Part shown: positions 17,936-27,034 of the stretch, in pieces
Position numbering within the stretch: position 1 is the first letter of the stretch
Layout: each line of letters opens with the position of its first letter
Assembly: GCA_964519835.1 (NCBI GenBank)
Contig: CAZFLD010000040.1
Coordinates: 1-37,759 of the forward strand
Direction: 5' to 3'
Source of the DNA: CAZFLD01 sp964519835
GTDB lineage: Bacteria; Spirochaetota; Spirochaetia; DSM-27196; CAZFLD01
Length of the DNA stretch: 37,759 nt
The notes under the pieces: generated by a model
What the model was told of the DNA's origin: nothing
What the model saw: the letters and a program-made list of their open reading frames with translations, nothing else
Database searches by the model: none
Translations under genes and position numbers: made by a program

Positions 17936-20389
17936 ATGCCGCGGACGGCAGTGTGGTCCGCCGCGCGAGCGCTGCGCGCCCGGGTCGTCGCCTCGGCGGT
18001 CGTGTGTTTTGCCCTCACCGCCGCCGGATATCTGTCAATCCCGCTCCCGGACCCACTGTTCCCCGCCGACTACAGCTTTGTGGTCCAAGACCGCCATGGC
18101 CAAACACTTCGTGTATTCCTGAACTCAGACGAGCAGTGGATTCTGCCTCCCGGACCGGCCGCCACGCCGGCGGCGCCCAAGTCGCCGGCTACTCCGTTGG
18201 AGGCGAACGTGCCCGAGGTGCTGCAGATCGCGGTCACACAGTTCGAAGACCGGCGCTTTTGGTCCCACGGGGGCGTCGACCTCTTCGCCGTGGGGCGGGC
18301 GCTGGTACAGAATACCCTCGCGGGACGCCAAGTAAGCGGTGCAAGCACTCTCACGATGCAGGTGGCGCGGCTTATCGAGGAGAAGCCCCGTACAATTGGA
18401 AGCAAGATCATAGAGATACTTCAGGCGATAAAACTCGAAGGAATGTACTCGAAAGGCGAAATCCTATCCCTCTACCTCAATCACGCTCCGTATGGAGGCA
18501 ATACACGCGGCTTTCGAACCGCCGCGTACCGCTACTTTGGCAAGGACGCGTCCCGCCTGACTTGGGCGGAGGCTACAACGTTGGCGGTATTGCCCAACGC
18601 GCCTGCAACTATTTCTCCCGTTGGTTCTTCGCGAACTCTGACCACTCGACGCAACCAGCTGCTGACACATCTCCACGCCCAAGGATTCCTGGACGCCGGA
18701 ACGCTCGAGCTCGCTCTCGAAGAGCCGGTCCCGAGCGGCGCGATATCATTCCCCGTCCACGCTCCCCATCTGGCCGACCGCCTTCGTATTGAATCCGCAC
18801 GGACTTCCCCGAGGGAGTATCGCGCGACAACTACCGTTGATCTGGAGATCCAACGACTGGTGGAGCGGCAGGCCGAGTACCACGGCCGGTATCTGCGAGG
18901 ACAGGGCATATCAAACGTCTCCGCGCTTGTTGCGGCTACGGAAACCGGCGAAGTCTTGGCGTACCTGGGAAGCCAGGACTACTTCGACGACTCGATCAAC
19001 GGCTCGATCGACGGAATATCGGCCTATCGGTCCACGGGATCGATACTCAAGCCGTTTTTGTACGCTCTGGCAATGGACGAGGGTATGTTTTTGCCCCAGA
19101 CGTCTTTGGAAGATGTGCCCGTGCAGTTCGGCGCATACTCCCCGTCCAACATCGACGGTGAGTTTCGCGGATTGATCAGCGCACATGAGGCCCTGGCACA
19201 GTCGCGAAATGTTCCGGCGGTGAGCATCCTTCACGAGTACGGTTTGACAAAGTTCTACCGCTTTCTGAGAGAGGCGGGGATGGAGGGGCTTTTTCGCAGT
19301 CCCGACGACTACGGCCTGCCTCTTATCTTGGGCGGTGCCGAAGCGACGCCCTTCGAAATGGCCACGATGTATCGGGGCCTCGCGTTTGGTGGTCGGTTTG
19401 CGGAATTGCGCTACACGCTGCCTGCCCCGCTGGACGGCTCGGACGCCGGAGTGCCGGCCGGAGTGCCCACACCCAGAGGGGGAACGCAGCTGATCAGCCC
19501 GGGAGCCGCCTACCTCACCCTCGACATCCTAACCGACGTCGCGCGCCCGGGGGTGGAGCAGTTTTGGGCGGCGTATCAGGGATCTGTGCCGGTAGCGTGG
19601 AAGACCGGCACCAGTTACGGCCGTCGCGACGCCTGGGCCATCGGCGTTACGCCCCGGTACACGGTACTGGTGTGGACGGGCAACTTCACGGGCGAGGAGA
19701 ACGCAAACCTCACGAGCACGGTAAGCGCCGGTACCCTCCTCTTCGACCTGTTCAACGCCCTGCCGGAAAGCAGGGGCGCCGGAGAGGAGTTTCGACCACC
19801 GGCCGGTTCTCTTGTTGAAGTCGAGACCTGCCTCGAGACGGGCTACCGGGCCACCCGCCACTGCGCGGACACAACCCGCGCTTTGGCCCCCGCGGACGCG
19901 CGCGCGCTTGCTCCGTGCCCCTACCATCGCACTATCTACACAAATTTGGACGGCTCGTACCGGGTCGACTCTTCGTGTTGGGTTCAGGGCGAGTATCGTG
20001 CCCGGTCACAACTCTTCTACCCGCCTGCCGTGTCCCAGTACCTGCGAACTCGTGGCGTGGTCGTGCGTGCCCCGCCGCCCTTTGCCGAGGGCTGTGCGGG
20101 AGACACCTCACCTAATTCCTTGACGATTGTCTACCCCAACAACGAGGCGCGCCTGGCAGTACCCCGCGACCTAGACGGCGGCCTTCAACGCGTACTGCTC
20201 CGCGCGGCGCACCAAGAGGCCGCGACACGCCTCTTTTGGTATCTCAACGGTGAGTACGTGGGCGAAACCGCCGACCCCCACGTCCTGCCGTGGACGTTTT
20301 CGACCGGCGAGTATCAGTTGACGGTAGTGGACGAGCACGGCAACCGCGCGGAGTCGCGGTTCTACGTGGCAACACGCGAGGGGCGGTAG
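17936..20389 (+). CDS. pbpC: Penicillin-binding protein 1C (bifunctional glycosyltransferase/transpeptidase)
   Basis: The start is put at 17936 (MPRTAVWSAARALR, followed by one membrane anchor), 52 bp after the macroglobulin stop; the open frame back to 17786 overlaps that gene and looks spurious. The 817-residue product has a GT51 glycosyltransferase domain with the catalytic Glu104 in FEDRRFWSHGG, plus GASTLTMQVARL and EILSLYLNHAPYGGN. It then has a transpeptidase domain with Ser369 in SILK, an SRN motif (AQSRNVPAV) and Lys556 in KTGTS. A C-terminal beta domain of the PBP1C type closes the protein (ending about WTFSTGEYQLTVVDEHGN). It polymerises and may cross-link peptidoglycan. With the macroglobulin it is thought to repair wall and block invading proteases after envelope damage. 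Its last 28 bp overlap the convergent gene downstream. Confidence 0.94.
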   Translation: MPRTAVWSAARALRARVVASAVVCFALTAAGYLSIPLPDPLFPADYSFVVQDRHGQTLRVFLNSDEQWILPPGPAATPAAPKSPATPLEANVPEVLQIAVTQFEDRRFWSHGGVDLFAVGRALVQNTLAGRQVSGASTLTMQVARLIEEKPRTIGSKIIEILQAIKLEGMYSKGEILSLYLNHAPYGGNTRGFRTAAYRYFGKDASRLTWAEATTLAVLPNAPATISPVGSSRTLTTRRNQLLTHLHAQGFLDAGTLELALEEPVPSGAISFPVHAPHLADRLRIESARTSPREYRATTTVDLEIQRLVERQAEYHGRYLRGQGISNVSALVAATETGEVLAYLGSQDYFDDSINGSIDGISAYRSTGSILKPFLYALAMDEGMFLPQTSLEDVPVQFGAYSPSNIDGEFRGLISAHEALAQSRNVPAVSILHEYGLTKFYRFLREAGMEGLFRSPDDYGLPLILGGAEATPFEMATMYRGLAFGGRFAELRYTLPAPLDGSDAGVPAGVPTPRGGTQLISPGAAYLTLDILTDVARPGVEQFWAAYQGSVPVAWKTGTSYGRRDAWAIGVTPRYTVLVWTGNFTGEENANLTSTVSAGTLLFDLFNALPESRGAGEEFRPPAGSLVEVETCLETGYRATRHCADTTRALAPADARALAPCPYHRTIYTNLDGSYRVDSSCWVQGEYRARSQLFYPPAVSQYLRTRGVVVRAPPPFAEGCAGDTSPNSLTIVYPNNEARLAVPRDLDGGLQRVLLRAAHQEAATRLFWYLNGEYVGETADPHVLPWTFSTGEYQLTVVDEHGNRAESRFYVATREGR

Positions 20390-21168
20390 CCGGCGTAGGT
20401 CTTGAGGCACCACCGCAAGAACGCCTGATCATTCGGCCGAAACACTCGGTAACAAGGGACATCGTCCTCAGGAACCGCGGGCAGATCGACCGAGGTCTCT
20501 TCGTCCGGAGATAGCGTTAGGCGCAACATTGTGCCGTCTGGGGCGCTCACCTCTACGACCTCGCGTTCTTGGTAACCGGGTGCGAACAGCCCCACGGGCT
20601 CGTGGGCCAGAAAAGCGCGGCTTTTTGCGTTGTCGAAGCGAACCTCGATGTCGCCGTCACCGGCTCGCAGAAGCTTTAGCGCGCTATCGTCCGCCTCCAA
20701 GCGACGTGTTGCCAACAGCGGCGCAAGACGTTGGGGTGTTGCGAACATAAAAAACACAAGCCCCGCTATGAGAAGTATGGTGGACAAAAAACTAGCGATA
20801 ACACGAATTGTCTCGGGCAAGCCCGCGAGTGCGCCCTGCGGCGCAGAGTCGCCCGGGGCGCCCGCTTCAGGGCCCTCTGTTGCGGCCGCGCGCGTCGCCG
20901 TTTCTTCGGCGGTCCCGTCCACCGCCGCCCCGCCGCCGGCTACATCGGCCGGCCCCTCCGGAACGCCGACGAACACAAGAATCAGCACATAGACAAAAAA
21001 GAGATAGCTCACCAGCACGACCGGCAGCGTGACGTAGAAAAAGCCGCGCCCCAATGGAATCAAACGAATGCCGCGTCGACGCCGAGCCGCCTCGTTGATA
21101 AAGCCGGCGGCGATCACAAGCCAACCGAGGACGGCAACAATCCCCCAAATGATCTCCGGAATCGTCAT
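20362..21168 (-). CDS. Hypothetical membrane protein
   Basis: Not recognised. The 268-residue product has three or four predicted membrane helices: IIWGIVAVLGWLVIAAGF at the N-terminus, FFYVTLPVVLVSYLFFVYVL, and IASFLSTILLIAGLVFFMFA. A linker rich in Ala, Gly, Glu and Thr (roughly residues 75-115) separates the second and third. The C-terminal 110 residues are a soluble, beta-rich domain (DIEVRFDNAKSRAFLAHEPVG, LRLTLSPDEETSVDLP). It lies 36 bp downstream of the M16 peptidase gene on the same strand, so it is probably co-transcribed with it. Its 3' end overlaps pbpC by 28 bp. Confidence 0.75.
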   Translation of the reverse strand: MTIPEIIWGIVAVLGWLVIAAGFINEAARRRRGIRLIPLGRGFFYVTLPVVLVSYLFFVYVLILVFVGVPEGPADVAGGGAAVDGTAEETATRAAATEGPEAGAPGDSAPQGALAGLPETIRVIASFLSTILLIAGLVFFMFATPQRLAPLLATRRLEADDSALKLLRAGDGDIEVRFDNAKSRAFLAHEPVGLFAPGYQEREVVEVSAPDGTMLRLTLSPDEETSVDLPAVPEDDVPCYRVFRPNDQAFLRWCLKTYAGYRPSRVAT

Positions 21169-21204
21169 GTTTCTTTCACCCGATCGGACAAAGCCACTGC
21201 CGAC

Positions 21205-24186
21205 CTATACCGGCAGGTCAAGCCGATTGGTCTGCAGCTCCTTGACTTCGGCTGCCGCTGTCTCCACTGCCTGCGGTCCTGCCATCACAACGGTGGTTGC
21301 TCGATCGAAGGCCGACAGCAGCCGAACCGCGGCATTTTTGATGTCGTCGGGACCCGCGCTCAGGTAGGTGTCGAGAAGATTCTGACGCAGGCTGTCCGTC
21401 ACGCCGCGTAACGTTCGGCGGAACGACGCCGCCCCTTTTTCGGCGGGAGAAAGGGGTCTGAACTCGCCGCCCAGGATGCCGGCTACGGCAAGATCGATTT
21501 CGGTTTGGCTGATCTCACCGTCACAACTCTCTTTAAGAGCTTCGCGATAGGTCTTGATGGTGCGAAGAGTGTGTGGATCACGGTAACTCGCAAATGCAAA
21601 TGCACCCTCGAGACCGTAGGCAGACGCAAAGGCCCCATAGGCGCCACCCTGCATCCGTATCTTCTCCCAGAGGTAACTGGTGCTCAGGAGGTGTGCCAGA
21701 ATCCGCTCATGGCCATGTTGGGGAGTGCCGAGGAACGCCCCGGGGATAACCGTTGCTACGTAGGAGACTCCGGCCGGCAGCACAAGCGATTCGTAGCTCG
21801 GCACGCTCAAGGCACCCACGGTCTCCTCGCCCGCAACAGGACGTCCGGCCGGGAGAGACTGAACAAAGTCCGACACTTTGTCGAGGGTTTCGTCCGCGGC
21901 CTCGGGCGAACAGGTGATGTTCACCGTAAGGCGAGACCGATTCAGAAGCTCCTTTTGGATCGACGAAAGCAGCTTACCGACCTTGCCACCGTCGCGCTTG
22001 CCGTCGAGGCCCGCCAACCACAGGTACTGTGTCACACCGCTCCAGGCCTCGGCCAAGGCCCGGGACCGAGACACTCCCCGCGCCGCCCGCGTAGCGGCGT
22101 AGTTGTGCCCCGCGGGAAGCAGCGAGGACTTCATGTCGTTTCGAACTTCCTGGAGGATTTCGCCGATGCGTCGCTCGTTGTCGAAGCTTGCCTCGAGGAG
22201 CAATCGCCGTACGAGATCGAGTCCCTCTTCGAGCGATCGCTCGAGGACCTTCATCCGGACAAAGAGGTGCCTGCCGACCCGCTCCGGATGGCCGACCAAG
22301 GCGGACGCTTCGGCGGAGGCGCCAAGGCCCCCGAGCTCGAGCGACAGCTTGCGCGCCACCTTGTCGTAGGGCATTCCGGGTAGTCCCACGTCGTCAAAGG
22401 AGGCGGTAAACATCGGCAAGGCCTTGATAAGCTTCTCGGGCAGACCCGCCATGTCGAAGGCAAAATCCAGATACACAATCCCGTTGGTGAATACCGGAAC
22501 GAGGTACGCTTTAGTGTCGTCGCCGACGCTAATCTCTTCGGTCTCGATTGTCTCAATTTGTGTCGGCAGATTAGCCTTCTTGAGAAACGGAATCTTTGCA
22601 ACGGCTTCCGACGGGTCGGGAACGTTTTGGTAATCCTCGAGACGCTTTTGGGCAGCCTTGACACTTGCCACGACCTCCGGGCTCATTGCGGCGGCCCGAC
22701 TATCGAGATCGGCACGGAGCGCCTCGTCCTGGCGCTGCTGCAAGCCGGGTTCCGGCCGCACCACAACCGTACTTCGGTGGGTGTTGTCCAGAAAAAGCCG
22801 CTTGATCAGGACCTCGAAAAACCGCGGCTCCGATTCGACGCGCTTTCGCACTTCGGAAAACACGTCGGCAAACACCATGGTCTCGGTGGGCTCGGCACCG
22901 TGTACCCAGCCGCGCAACGACCGGAACAGCAGTCGCAGCCCAAACGGGCCGCGCCCTTTGAGCTCCCGGTTTCTAAACTCGATTGTGCGAAGCGCACCCT
23001 CGATGATCTCAGGATCAATTCCGTTCTCCGACAACCCATGTAACGTTTCGAGGATAAGCTTCTCGACGTTCTCTCGCTTGTCCGGGTCCGTTCCGCGCAG
23101 TCCCGCCGAGAACACAAGCTGCTTGAGATCCGCCTCCAGTCCCGTAGGTCCCGATAAATCCTCCCCCAGGCCGGACTCGATCAGGGCTTTCTGCAGTGGC
23201 GAACCGGAATTGGCGAGGAGGATTTCGCTCAAGGCATCTATGGCCAGTGTTTGAAAGCGATCGGGAACGGGACCGAGGAGCCAGTTCATCGTCACCGAGC
23301 TTTTGCCGGTAGTGTCTTCGCCCTGTTCCGCGGGATACACGTGCTCTTCGACTCGCGGCGTCTTCCACGCGGCAGGCTCGCCGGTCTTGAAAGGCACATC
23401 CTGCTTCTCGAATTTGGACAAAAACTCCCTGTCCAAAAAGGACAGGTATCTCTCCGTCTCGATATTGCCGTAGAGAAAAATCAGGGAGTTGGAGGGATGG
23501 TAGTAGGTTCGATGAAACTCTCGAAATGCCTCGTAGGTAAGCTCAGGAATGACCATCGGATCACCGCCTGAGTCATGGGCGTAAGCGGTGTCCCGCAACA
23601 AGGATCGGTATGCCCACTCGCCGGCGATGCTATCGTGGCTGGAGTAGTTGCCCTTCATCTCGTTGTAGACGATACCTGTCAGCTCGAGCTTGCCCTCGTC
23701 GTTGAACTGCGTGCGATGCCCCTCTTGCCGGAACATCTCCTCCTTGAGGAGAGGGAAAAACACCGCGTCGCCATAGACCTTCATGATATTGAAAAGGTCC
23801 GCCTCGACGATGGAGGAAGCGGGGTAGACGGTTTTGTCGGGGAAGGTCATGGCGTTTAGGAAGGTCTTCATGCTCCCCTTCAGGAGAAGCAAAAACGGAT
23901 CCTTCACAGGAAAACGTTGGGAGCCGCAGAGCACCGTGTGCTCGAGAATGTGGGCAACACCTGTGCTGTCGGTGGGCACGGTGCGGAACGCGAACCCAAA
24001 GAGGTTCTCCTTGTCGGTATTGTAGACGTGATAAATGTCGGCGCCGGACTGCAAGTGGGTCGCGCGGACCCCTAGCGAGCGGAACTCAGACAACTCATCG
24101 ATGGCTTCGATTGTAAAGCCGGCGACGATGTCGCCGACAGCAAATCCGACCTCGAGGTCTTGGTCGTCCTTTTTTGTCTCGGACAT
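21205..24186 (-). CDS. M16C-family zinc metallopeptidase (presequence protease/Cym1-like)
   Basis: 993 residues, the usual size for the single-chain M16C peptidases. The inverted zinc motif is HILEH at 79-83 (His79, Glu82, His83), and the third ligand is likely Glu176 in VYNEMKGNYS. Other family features are DPFLLLLKGSMKTFLNAMTFPDKTVYP split over 97-121, and a C-terminal half with QGGAYGAFASAYGLEGAF near the substrate-binding arginine/tyrosine region. No signal peptide is evident, so it is probably cytoplasmic, degrading short peptides inside a closed chamber. AGGA seven bases before the ATG supports the start. Downstream in the same direction is a small membrane-protein gene. Confidence 0.93.
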   Translation of the reverse strand: MSETKKDDQDLEVGFAVGDIVAGFTIEAIDELSEFRSLGVRATHLQSGADIYHVYNTDKENLFGFAFRTVPTDSTGVAHILEHTVLCGSQRFPVKDPFLLLLKGSMKTFLNAMTFPDKTVYPASSIVEADLFNIMKVYGDAVFFPLLKEEMFRQEGHRTQFNDEGKLELTGIVYNEMKGNYSSHDSIAGEWAYRSLLRDTAYAHDSGGDPMVIPELTYEAFREFHRTYYHPSNSLIFLYGNIETERYLSFLDREFLSKFEKQDVPFKTGEPAAWKTPRVEEHVYPAEQGEDTTGKSSVTMNWLLGPVPDRFQTLAIDALSEILLANSGSPLQKALIESGLGEDLSGPTGLEADLKQLVFSAGLRGTDPDKRENVEKLILETLHGLSENGIDPEIIEGALRTIEFRNRELKGRGPFGLRLLFRSLRGWVHGAEPTETMVFADVFSEVRKRVESEPRFFEVLIKRLFLDNTHRSTVVVRPEPGLQQRQDEALRADLDSRAAAMSPEVVASVKAAQKRLEDYQNVPDPSEAVAKIPFLKKANLPTQIETIETEEISVGDDTKAYLVPVFTNGIVYLDFAFDMAGLPEKLIKALPMFTASFDDVGLPGMPYDKVARKLSLELGGLGASAEASALVGHPERVGRHLFVRMKVLERSLEEGLDLVRRLLLEASFDNERRIGEILQEVRNDMKSSLLPAGHNYAATRAARGVSRSRALAEAWSGVTQYLWLAGLDGKRDGGKVGKLLSSIQKELLNRSRLTVNITCSPEAADETLDKVSDFVQSLPAGRPVAGEETVGALSVPSYESLVLPAGVSYVATVIPGAFLGTPQHGHERILAHLLSTSYLWEKIRMQGGAYGAFASAYGLEGAFAFASYRDPHTLRTIKTYREALKESCDGEISQTEIDLAVAGILGGEFRPLSPAEKGAASFRRTLRGVTDSLRQNLLDTYLSAGPDDIKNAAVRLLSAFDRATTVVMAGPQAVETAAAEVKELQTNRLDLPV

Positions 24187-24280
24187 GTTTGATTCCTATT
24201 GACCGGTACTCTCAACCGGGAGATGTAAGGCCAATAGCATCGTAAATGCGCGCGGCGGGGTCAAGCGGGCAAGTGCCGCG

Positions 24281-24324
24281 GCCGGCCGCCTCATCAGCGG
24301 GGCTGAGAGGAGACCGGCCGGGAC
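24281..24324. terminator. Long imperfect hairpin between the lipoprotein and M16 genes
   Basis: GGCCGG at the left pairs with CCGGCC at the right, and inside it CTCATCAGC pairs imperfectly with GCTGAGAG around a GGG loop. It lies just after the stop of the upstream lipoprotein gene (24337, minus strand). There is no clear T-run, so it may be a processing or partial termination signal. Confidence 0.35.
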
Positions 24325-24336
24325 CAGACGGAAGTT

Positions 24337-26493
24337 TTAGTTTGCTTGGTAGCCGGTCTCCTCAACGATGACTGCGATGCAGTTATCGATGCGGCCCGGA
24401 ATCTCCACAACGTCACCAACGGCGGACTCGACGGCGTCCGCCGCCTCCACGATGTCGGCGTGGTAACCCTCAACTGAATCCAAGACCGACTTCAGCTCAT
24501 CGATGCCCGGAAGTGACGGGATATCGATATCGAGTGCGTCGAGTATGGGATCGATGATGGCTCTTGCCGCACGCGCGACCACGCCACGGGAAGACCCAAG
24601 GGCATCGGAAACGGAGAAGCTCCCAACAAACGGGATGCTTATTTCACGCGTGAGAGCCGAATGGATGCGATCGGTAACACCTTTTACGCGATCGAGGGGC
24701 CTCATGAGCCGCTCGATGCCGCCGCTTACCTCGTTGACAAGGTCAACGGCGCCGGACACGTCTGCAAGGCTGTCCGTTGCGGAGGCGCGAGCCTCGTTTA
24801 CGTCCCTGAGCCCGATTGTTAACGTCTCGATAGCCCCGGTGAGTCTGACTACTTCCTCACGTACCACGGTGATGCTATCGGTATCCTCCATCACGGCGAC
24901 ATACTCGTACAGGGTTTCCCCCATGTCCTCCGTCCGGCTCAGGCCGCCGTCGATCGCATCGATGGCCTCGACGACACGGTCCACATACTCTTTGGTTGAT
25001 GCGAGGAGCTCCCTGCTGGGCGTAATAAACGGCCGGCGAACTCGATCGATCGTCTGGGCGGAAGCATGGACCGGCTCGCGGACGTAGGTGATCGGAGTGG
25101 CAATAGCCCGAATCGCAGTCCCAACCACGGGCACCGCGCCTAACACGGTTAGGGTGTCGTCGAGCACAAGAAGCTGGCGATCGAGTTGCACGATCTTATC
25201 CGCGATGAAGTTCAGTCGTTCCATGCCTTCATGCGCATTGTTCACCATCGACGACAACTCGAGGATCGGCTCGCTGGTGGTGGAAAACTCTTCGCGCGCG
25301 GTTACCGTAGCACCGGTGAACGTGATGAGTTTGTCTGCAACGTTCAGCCGATGAACGTGGAGTGCGGCGTCACGATACTCGGGCACCCACTCCTGGGCGC
25401 TCTCAAATGCCACGATGGCAGCTGCGACGGACTCCGGATCGGTATAGGCCTCCGATGACTGCACCCCGTCCGTGTAGTAGATATCGGCGATGGAGTTACG
25501 AGCACGGTTGTTGGCCTCAACAGCCGATTCATTGTCGGCATTGTACCCGATTGCCATCTCGAAGTAACTCACGGCTTCGGTTAGGGATTCTAGGTCCCCA
25601 CGTCTCTCGAGCGCGAGCCCACTGTCCAAGTAAACCTGCGACACCTCGACATGCGCCCGTCGGAGTTTGTCGGGGTAGGATTCGTTGGACCCGTCGTAGG
25701 ATTCCGCAAGCTCGAACGCCGCGATCGCGACCAGCAGCGATTCCTCGTCGTTGCTACCCAGACGCGCGTCTCCAAAATCGGCAAAGGCGTCACCGATGTC
25801 GATGCGGTCGCTCGCCTGCTGCTCGGAGCCTTGGTCCGCGAACTTGGTAACGGCCTTGCCAAACAGCTCGTCGGCGGCAGCAACGTTGCCCTCGTCGAGA
25901 CTGTCGTAGCCGGCGGTCAAGAACCCCTCACGTGCTTCGGCCCGCGCGGTCTCGAGGTCCGATCGATAGTCGCGCATCGGCGTGGTCCACTCCCAGCCGG
26001 GAATAATGCCGAATAGTTTTTGTCCTTCGGTGATTGGAAGGCCAATCTGCTCCAGATTGTCGTAGAGAGTCGTAAGGCGGCCGTAGGTGTCGTAGCGGCG
26101 CTCCAGATAACCGGGATCGGTAGTACCCGCGGAGCCTGCCAAGAAGTCCTCTATCGCCGCCAGCTCCTCCGTACCGTGGTCACGGAGAAACGCCTTTGCG
26201 CTCGTCAGCTTTTCATCCTGAAGAAGCGCCTCGGTCGCGTAGATCAGTGCGTCCAGCGGACGCCCGTCTTGAAGCGCCTCATTTGCCAGATGCAGGGTTT
26301 CTTGCGCGGGAGTAGCGCATCCCGCAAAGCCCAGGACCAACGCCACCACAAGTGCCAAAACCAAAGTCCTGCCGAATCGAATTCGCCGTCCCGACGGGGT
26401 GGTTCCGTCGACCGGTGAAACAGCTTGTCCTGCCCACGCGTGGCGGGCCGCTTGGGAGCCGCCGGGGCTCCCAGAGTACATGTCTTTATGCAT
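24337..26493 (-). CDS. Large lipoprotein of unknown family with helical repeats
   Basis: Not recognised as a named family. A hydrophobic stretch ending LVLGFAGCATP looks like a lipobox, with the cysteine at residue 59 from the ATG at 26493. The region before it is unusually long (about 45 polar residues), so the true start is uncertain: a TTG at 26529 and an ATG at 26481 are also in frame. After the cysteine come TPR-like helical repeats (ANEALQDGRPLDALIYATEA; ALERRGDLESLTEAVSYFEMAIGY). The C-terminal half is a long helical, probably coiled-coil domain with many short Ile/Leu/Val heptads and amphipathic segments (EISIPFVGSFSVSDALGSS, then AARAIIDPILDALDIDIPSLPG). A surface or periplasmic scaffold is a reasonable guess. 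The M16 gene follows after 150 bp. Confidence 0.75.
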   Translation of the reverse strand: MHKDMYSGSPGGSQAARHAWAGQAVSPVDGTTPSGRRIRFGRTLVLALVVALVLGFAGCATPAQETLHLANEALQDGRPLDALIYATEALLQDEKLTSAKAFLRDHGTEELAAIEDFLAGSAGTTDPGYLERRYDTYGRLTTLYDNLEQIGLPITEGQKLFGIIPGWEWTTPMRDYRSDLETARAEAREGFLTAGYDSLDEGNVAAADELFGKAVTKFADQGSEQQASDRIDIGDAFADFGDARLGSNDEESLLVAIAAFELAESYDGSNESYPDKLRRAHVEVSQVYLDSGLALERRGDLESLTEAVSYFEMAIGYNADNESAVEANNRARNSIADIYYTDGVQSSEAYTDPESVAAAIVAFESAQEWVPEYRDAALHVHRLNVADKLITFTGATVTAREEFSTTSEPILELSSMVNNAHEGMERLNFIADKIVQLDRQLLVLDDTLTVLGAVPVVGTAIRAIATPITYVREPVHASAQTIDRVRRPFITPSRELLASTKEYVDRVVEAIDAIDGGLSRTEDMGETLYEYVAVMEDTDSITVVREEVVRLTGAIETLTIGLRDVNEARASATDSLADVSGAVDLVNEVSGGIERLMRPLDRVKGVTDRIHSALTREISIPFVGSFSVSDALGSSRGVVARAARAIIDPILDALDIDIPSLPGIDELKSVLDSVEGYHADIVEAADAVESAVGDVVEIPGRIDNCIAVIVEETGYQAN

Positions 26494-26500
26494 GGCCCGC

Positions 26501-26529
26501 AGATTGGAGAAAAGAGAAAAAGTTGTCAA
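26501..26529 (-). promoter_or_regulatory. Possible promoter of the large lipoprotein gene
   Basis: A consensus TTGACA (26524-26529, minus) and a weak CAATCT (26501-26506) are separated by 17 bp of pyrimidine-rich sequence. The predicted start is near 26494, immediately before the ATG at 26493. The -10 match is poor. Confidence 0.3.
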
Positions 26530-27034
26530 TGGAGTAATTTAGTAATTTTTAGGTAACTGGGCCGTGTCGTCCAGGCGGTTCTATGGAGTAGTCAAAGCCG
26601 ACAGCGGGTTCGCCGTACCGGTTTGCGCCCTCGAACCGTTTGAGCAGTGCGGCGAGTAAGCGGGCACCGCCCGCAAGGGCCGCCATACGACGCGTTGACT
26701 TTGCCGACGTTACGGGCAGAATGCCGCCACGATGGGCACTCGGATGCCCACCCATCGGTCACGCTCCACTGTTGACCTTTGGCTTTAGATAGTCGAGCTT
26801 GTCCAGACCGTTGGGTGTCGCGGGATGGCCTTCGACAAAACCCACTTCACCAAGGCCGAGGGATGGGTGGCGTCGCCGACACCAACGGTTACACGCACAC
26901 AGTCGGGTTCAAGCCGGTACAGATCTTCGATTGTGCCTTCACGCTGCATCTCGGCCTTCTCCGTTTTCCCGGGGGAACAGTTCAGAGCTGATCGGCACCA
27001 CGTTGCGGGAAAAGATGTCCCGTACGTGCACGCG
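26530..27034. other. 505-bp gap without a convincing gene; possible gene remnant
   Basis: The region lies between the large lipoprotein and the last methyltransferase gene. Short open frames on both strands lack good start sites. One minus-strand frame (stop at 26785) encodes a tail, IEDLYRLEPDCVRVTVGVGD, vaguely like the C-terminal RLSVG region of Cys/Met-metabolism PLP enzymes. This is too weak to call and may be chance. An AT-rich patch at 26535-26552 is the lipoprotein gene's upstream region. Confidence 0.4.

Noticed and set aside
26549..26755. 68-codon minus-strand open frame
   Set aside because: No ribosome site, no recognisable feature and an unlikely composition.
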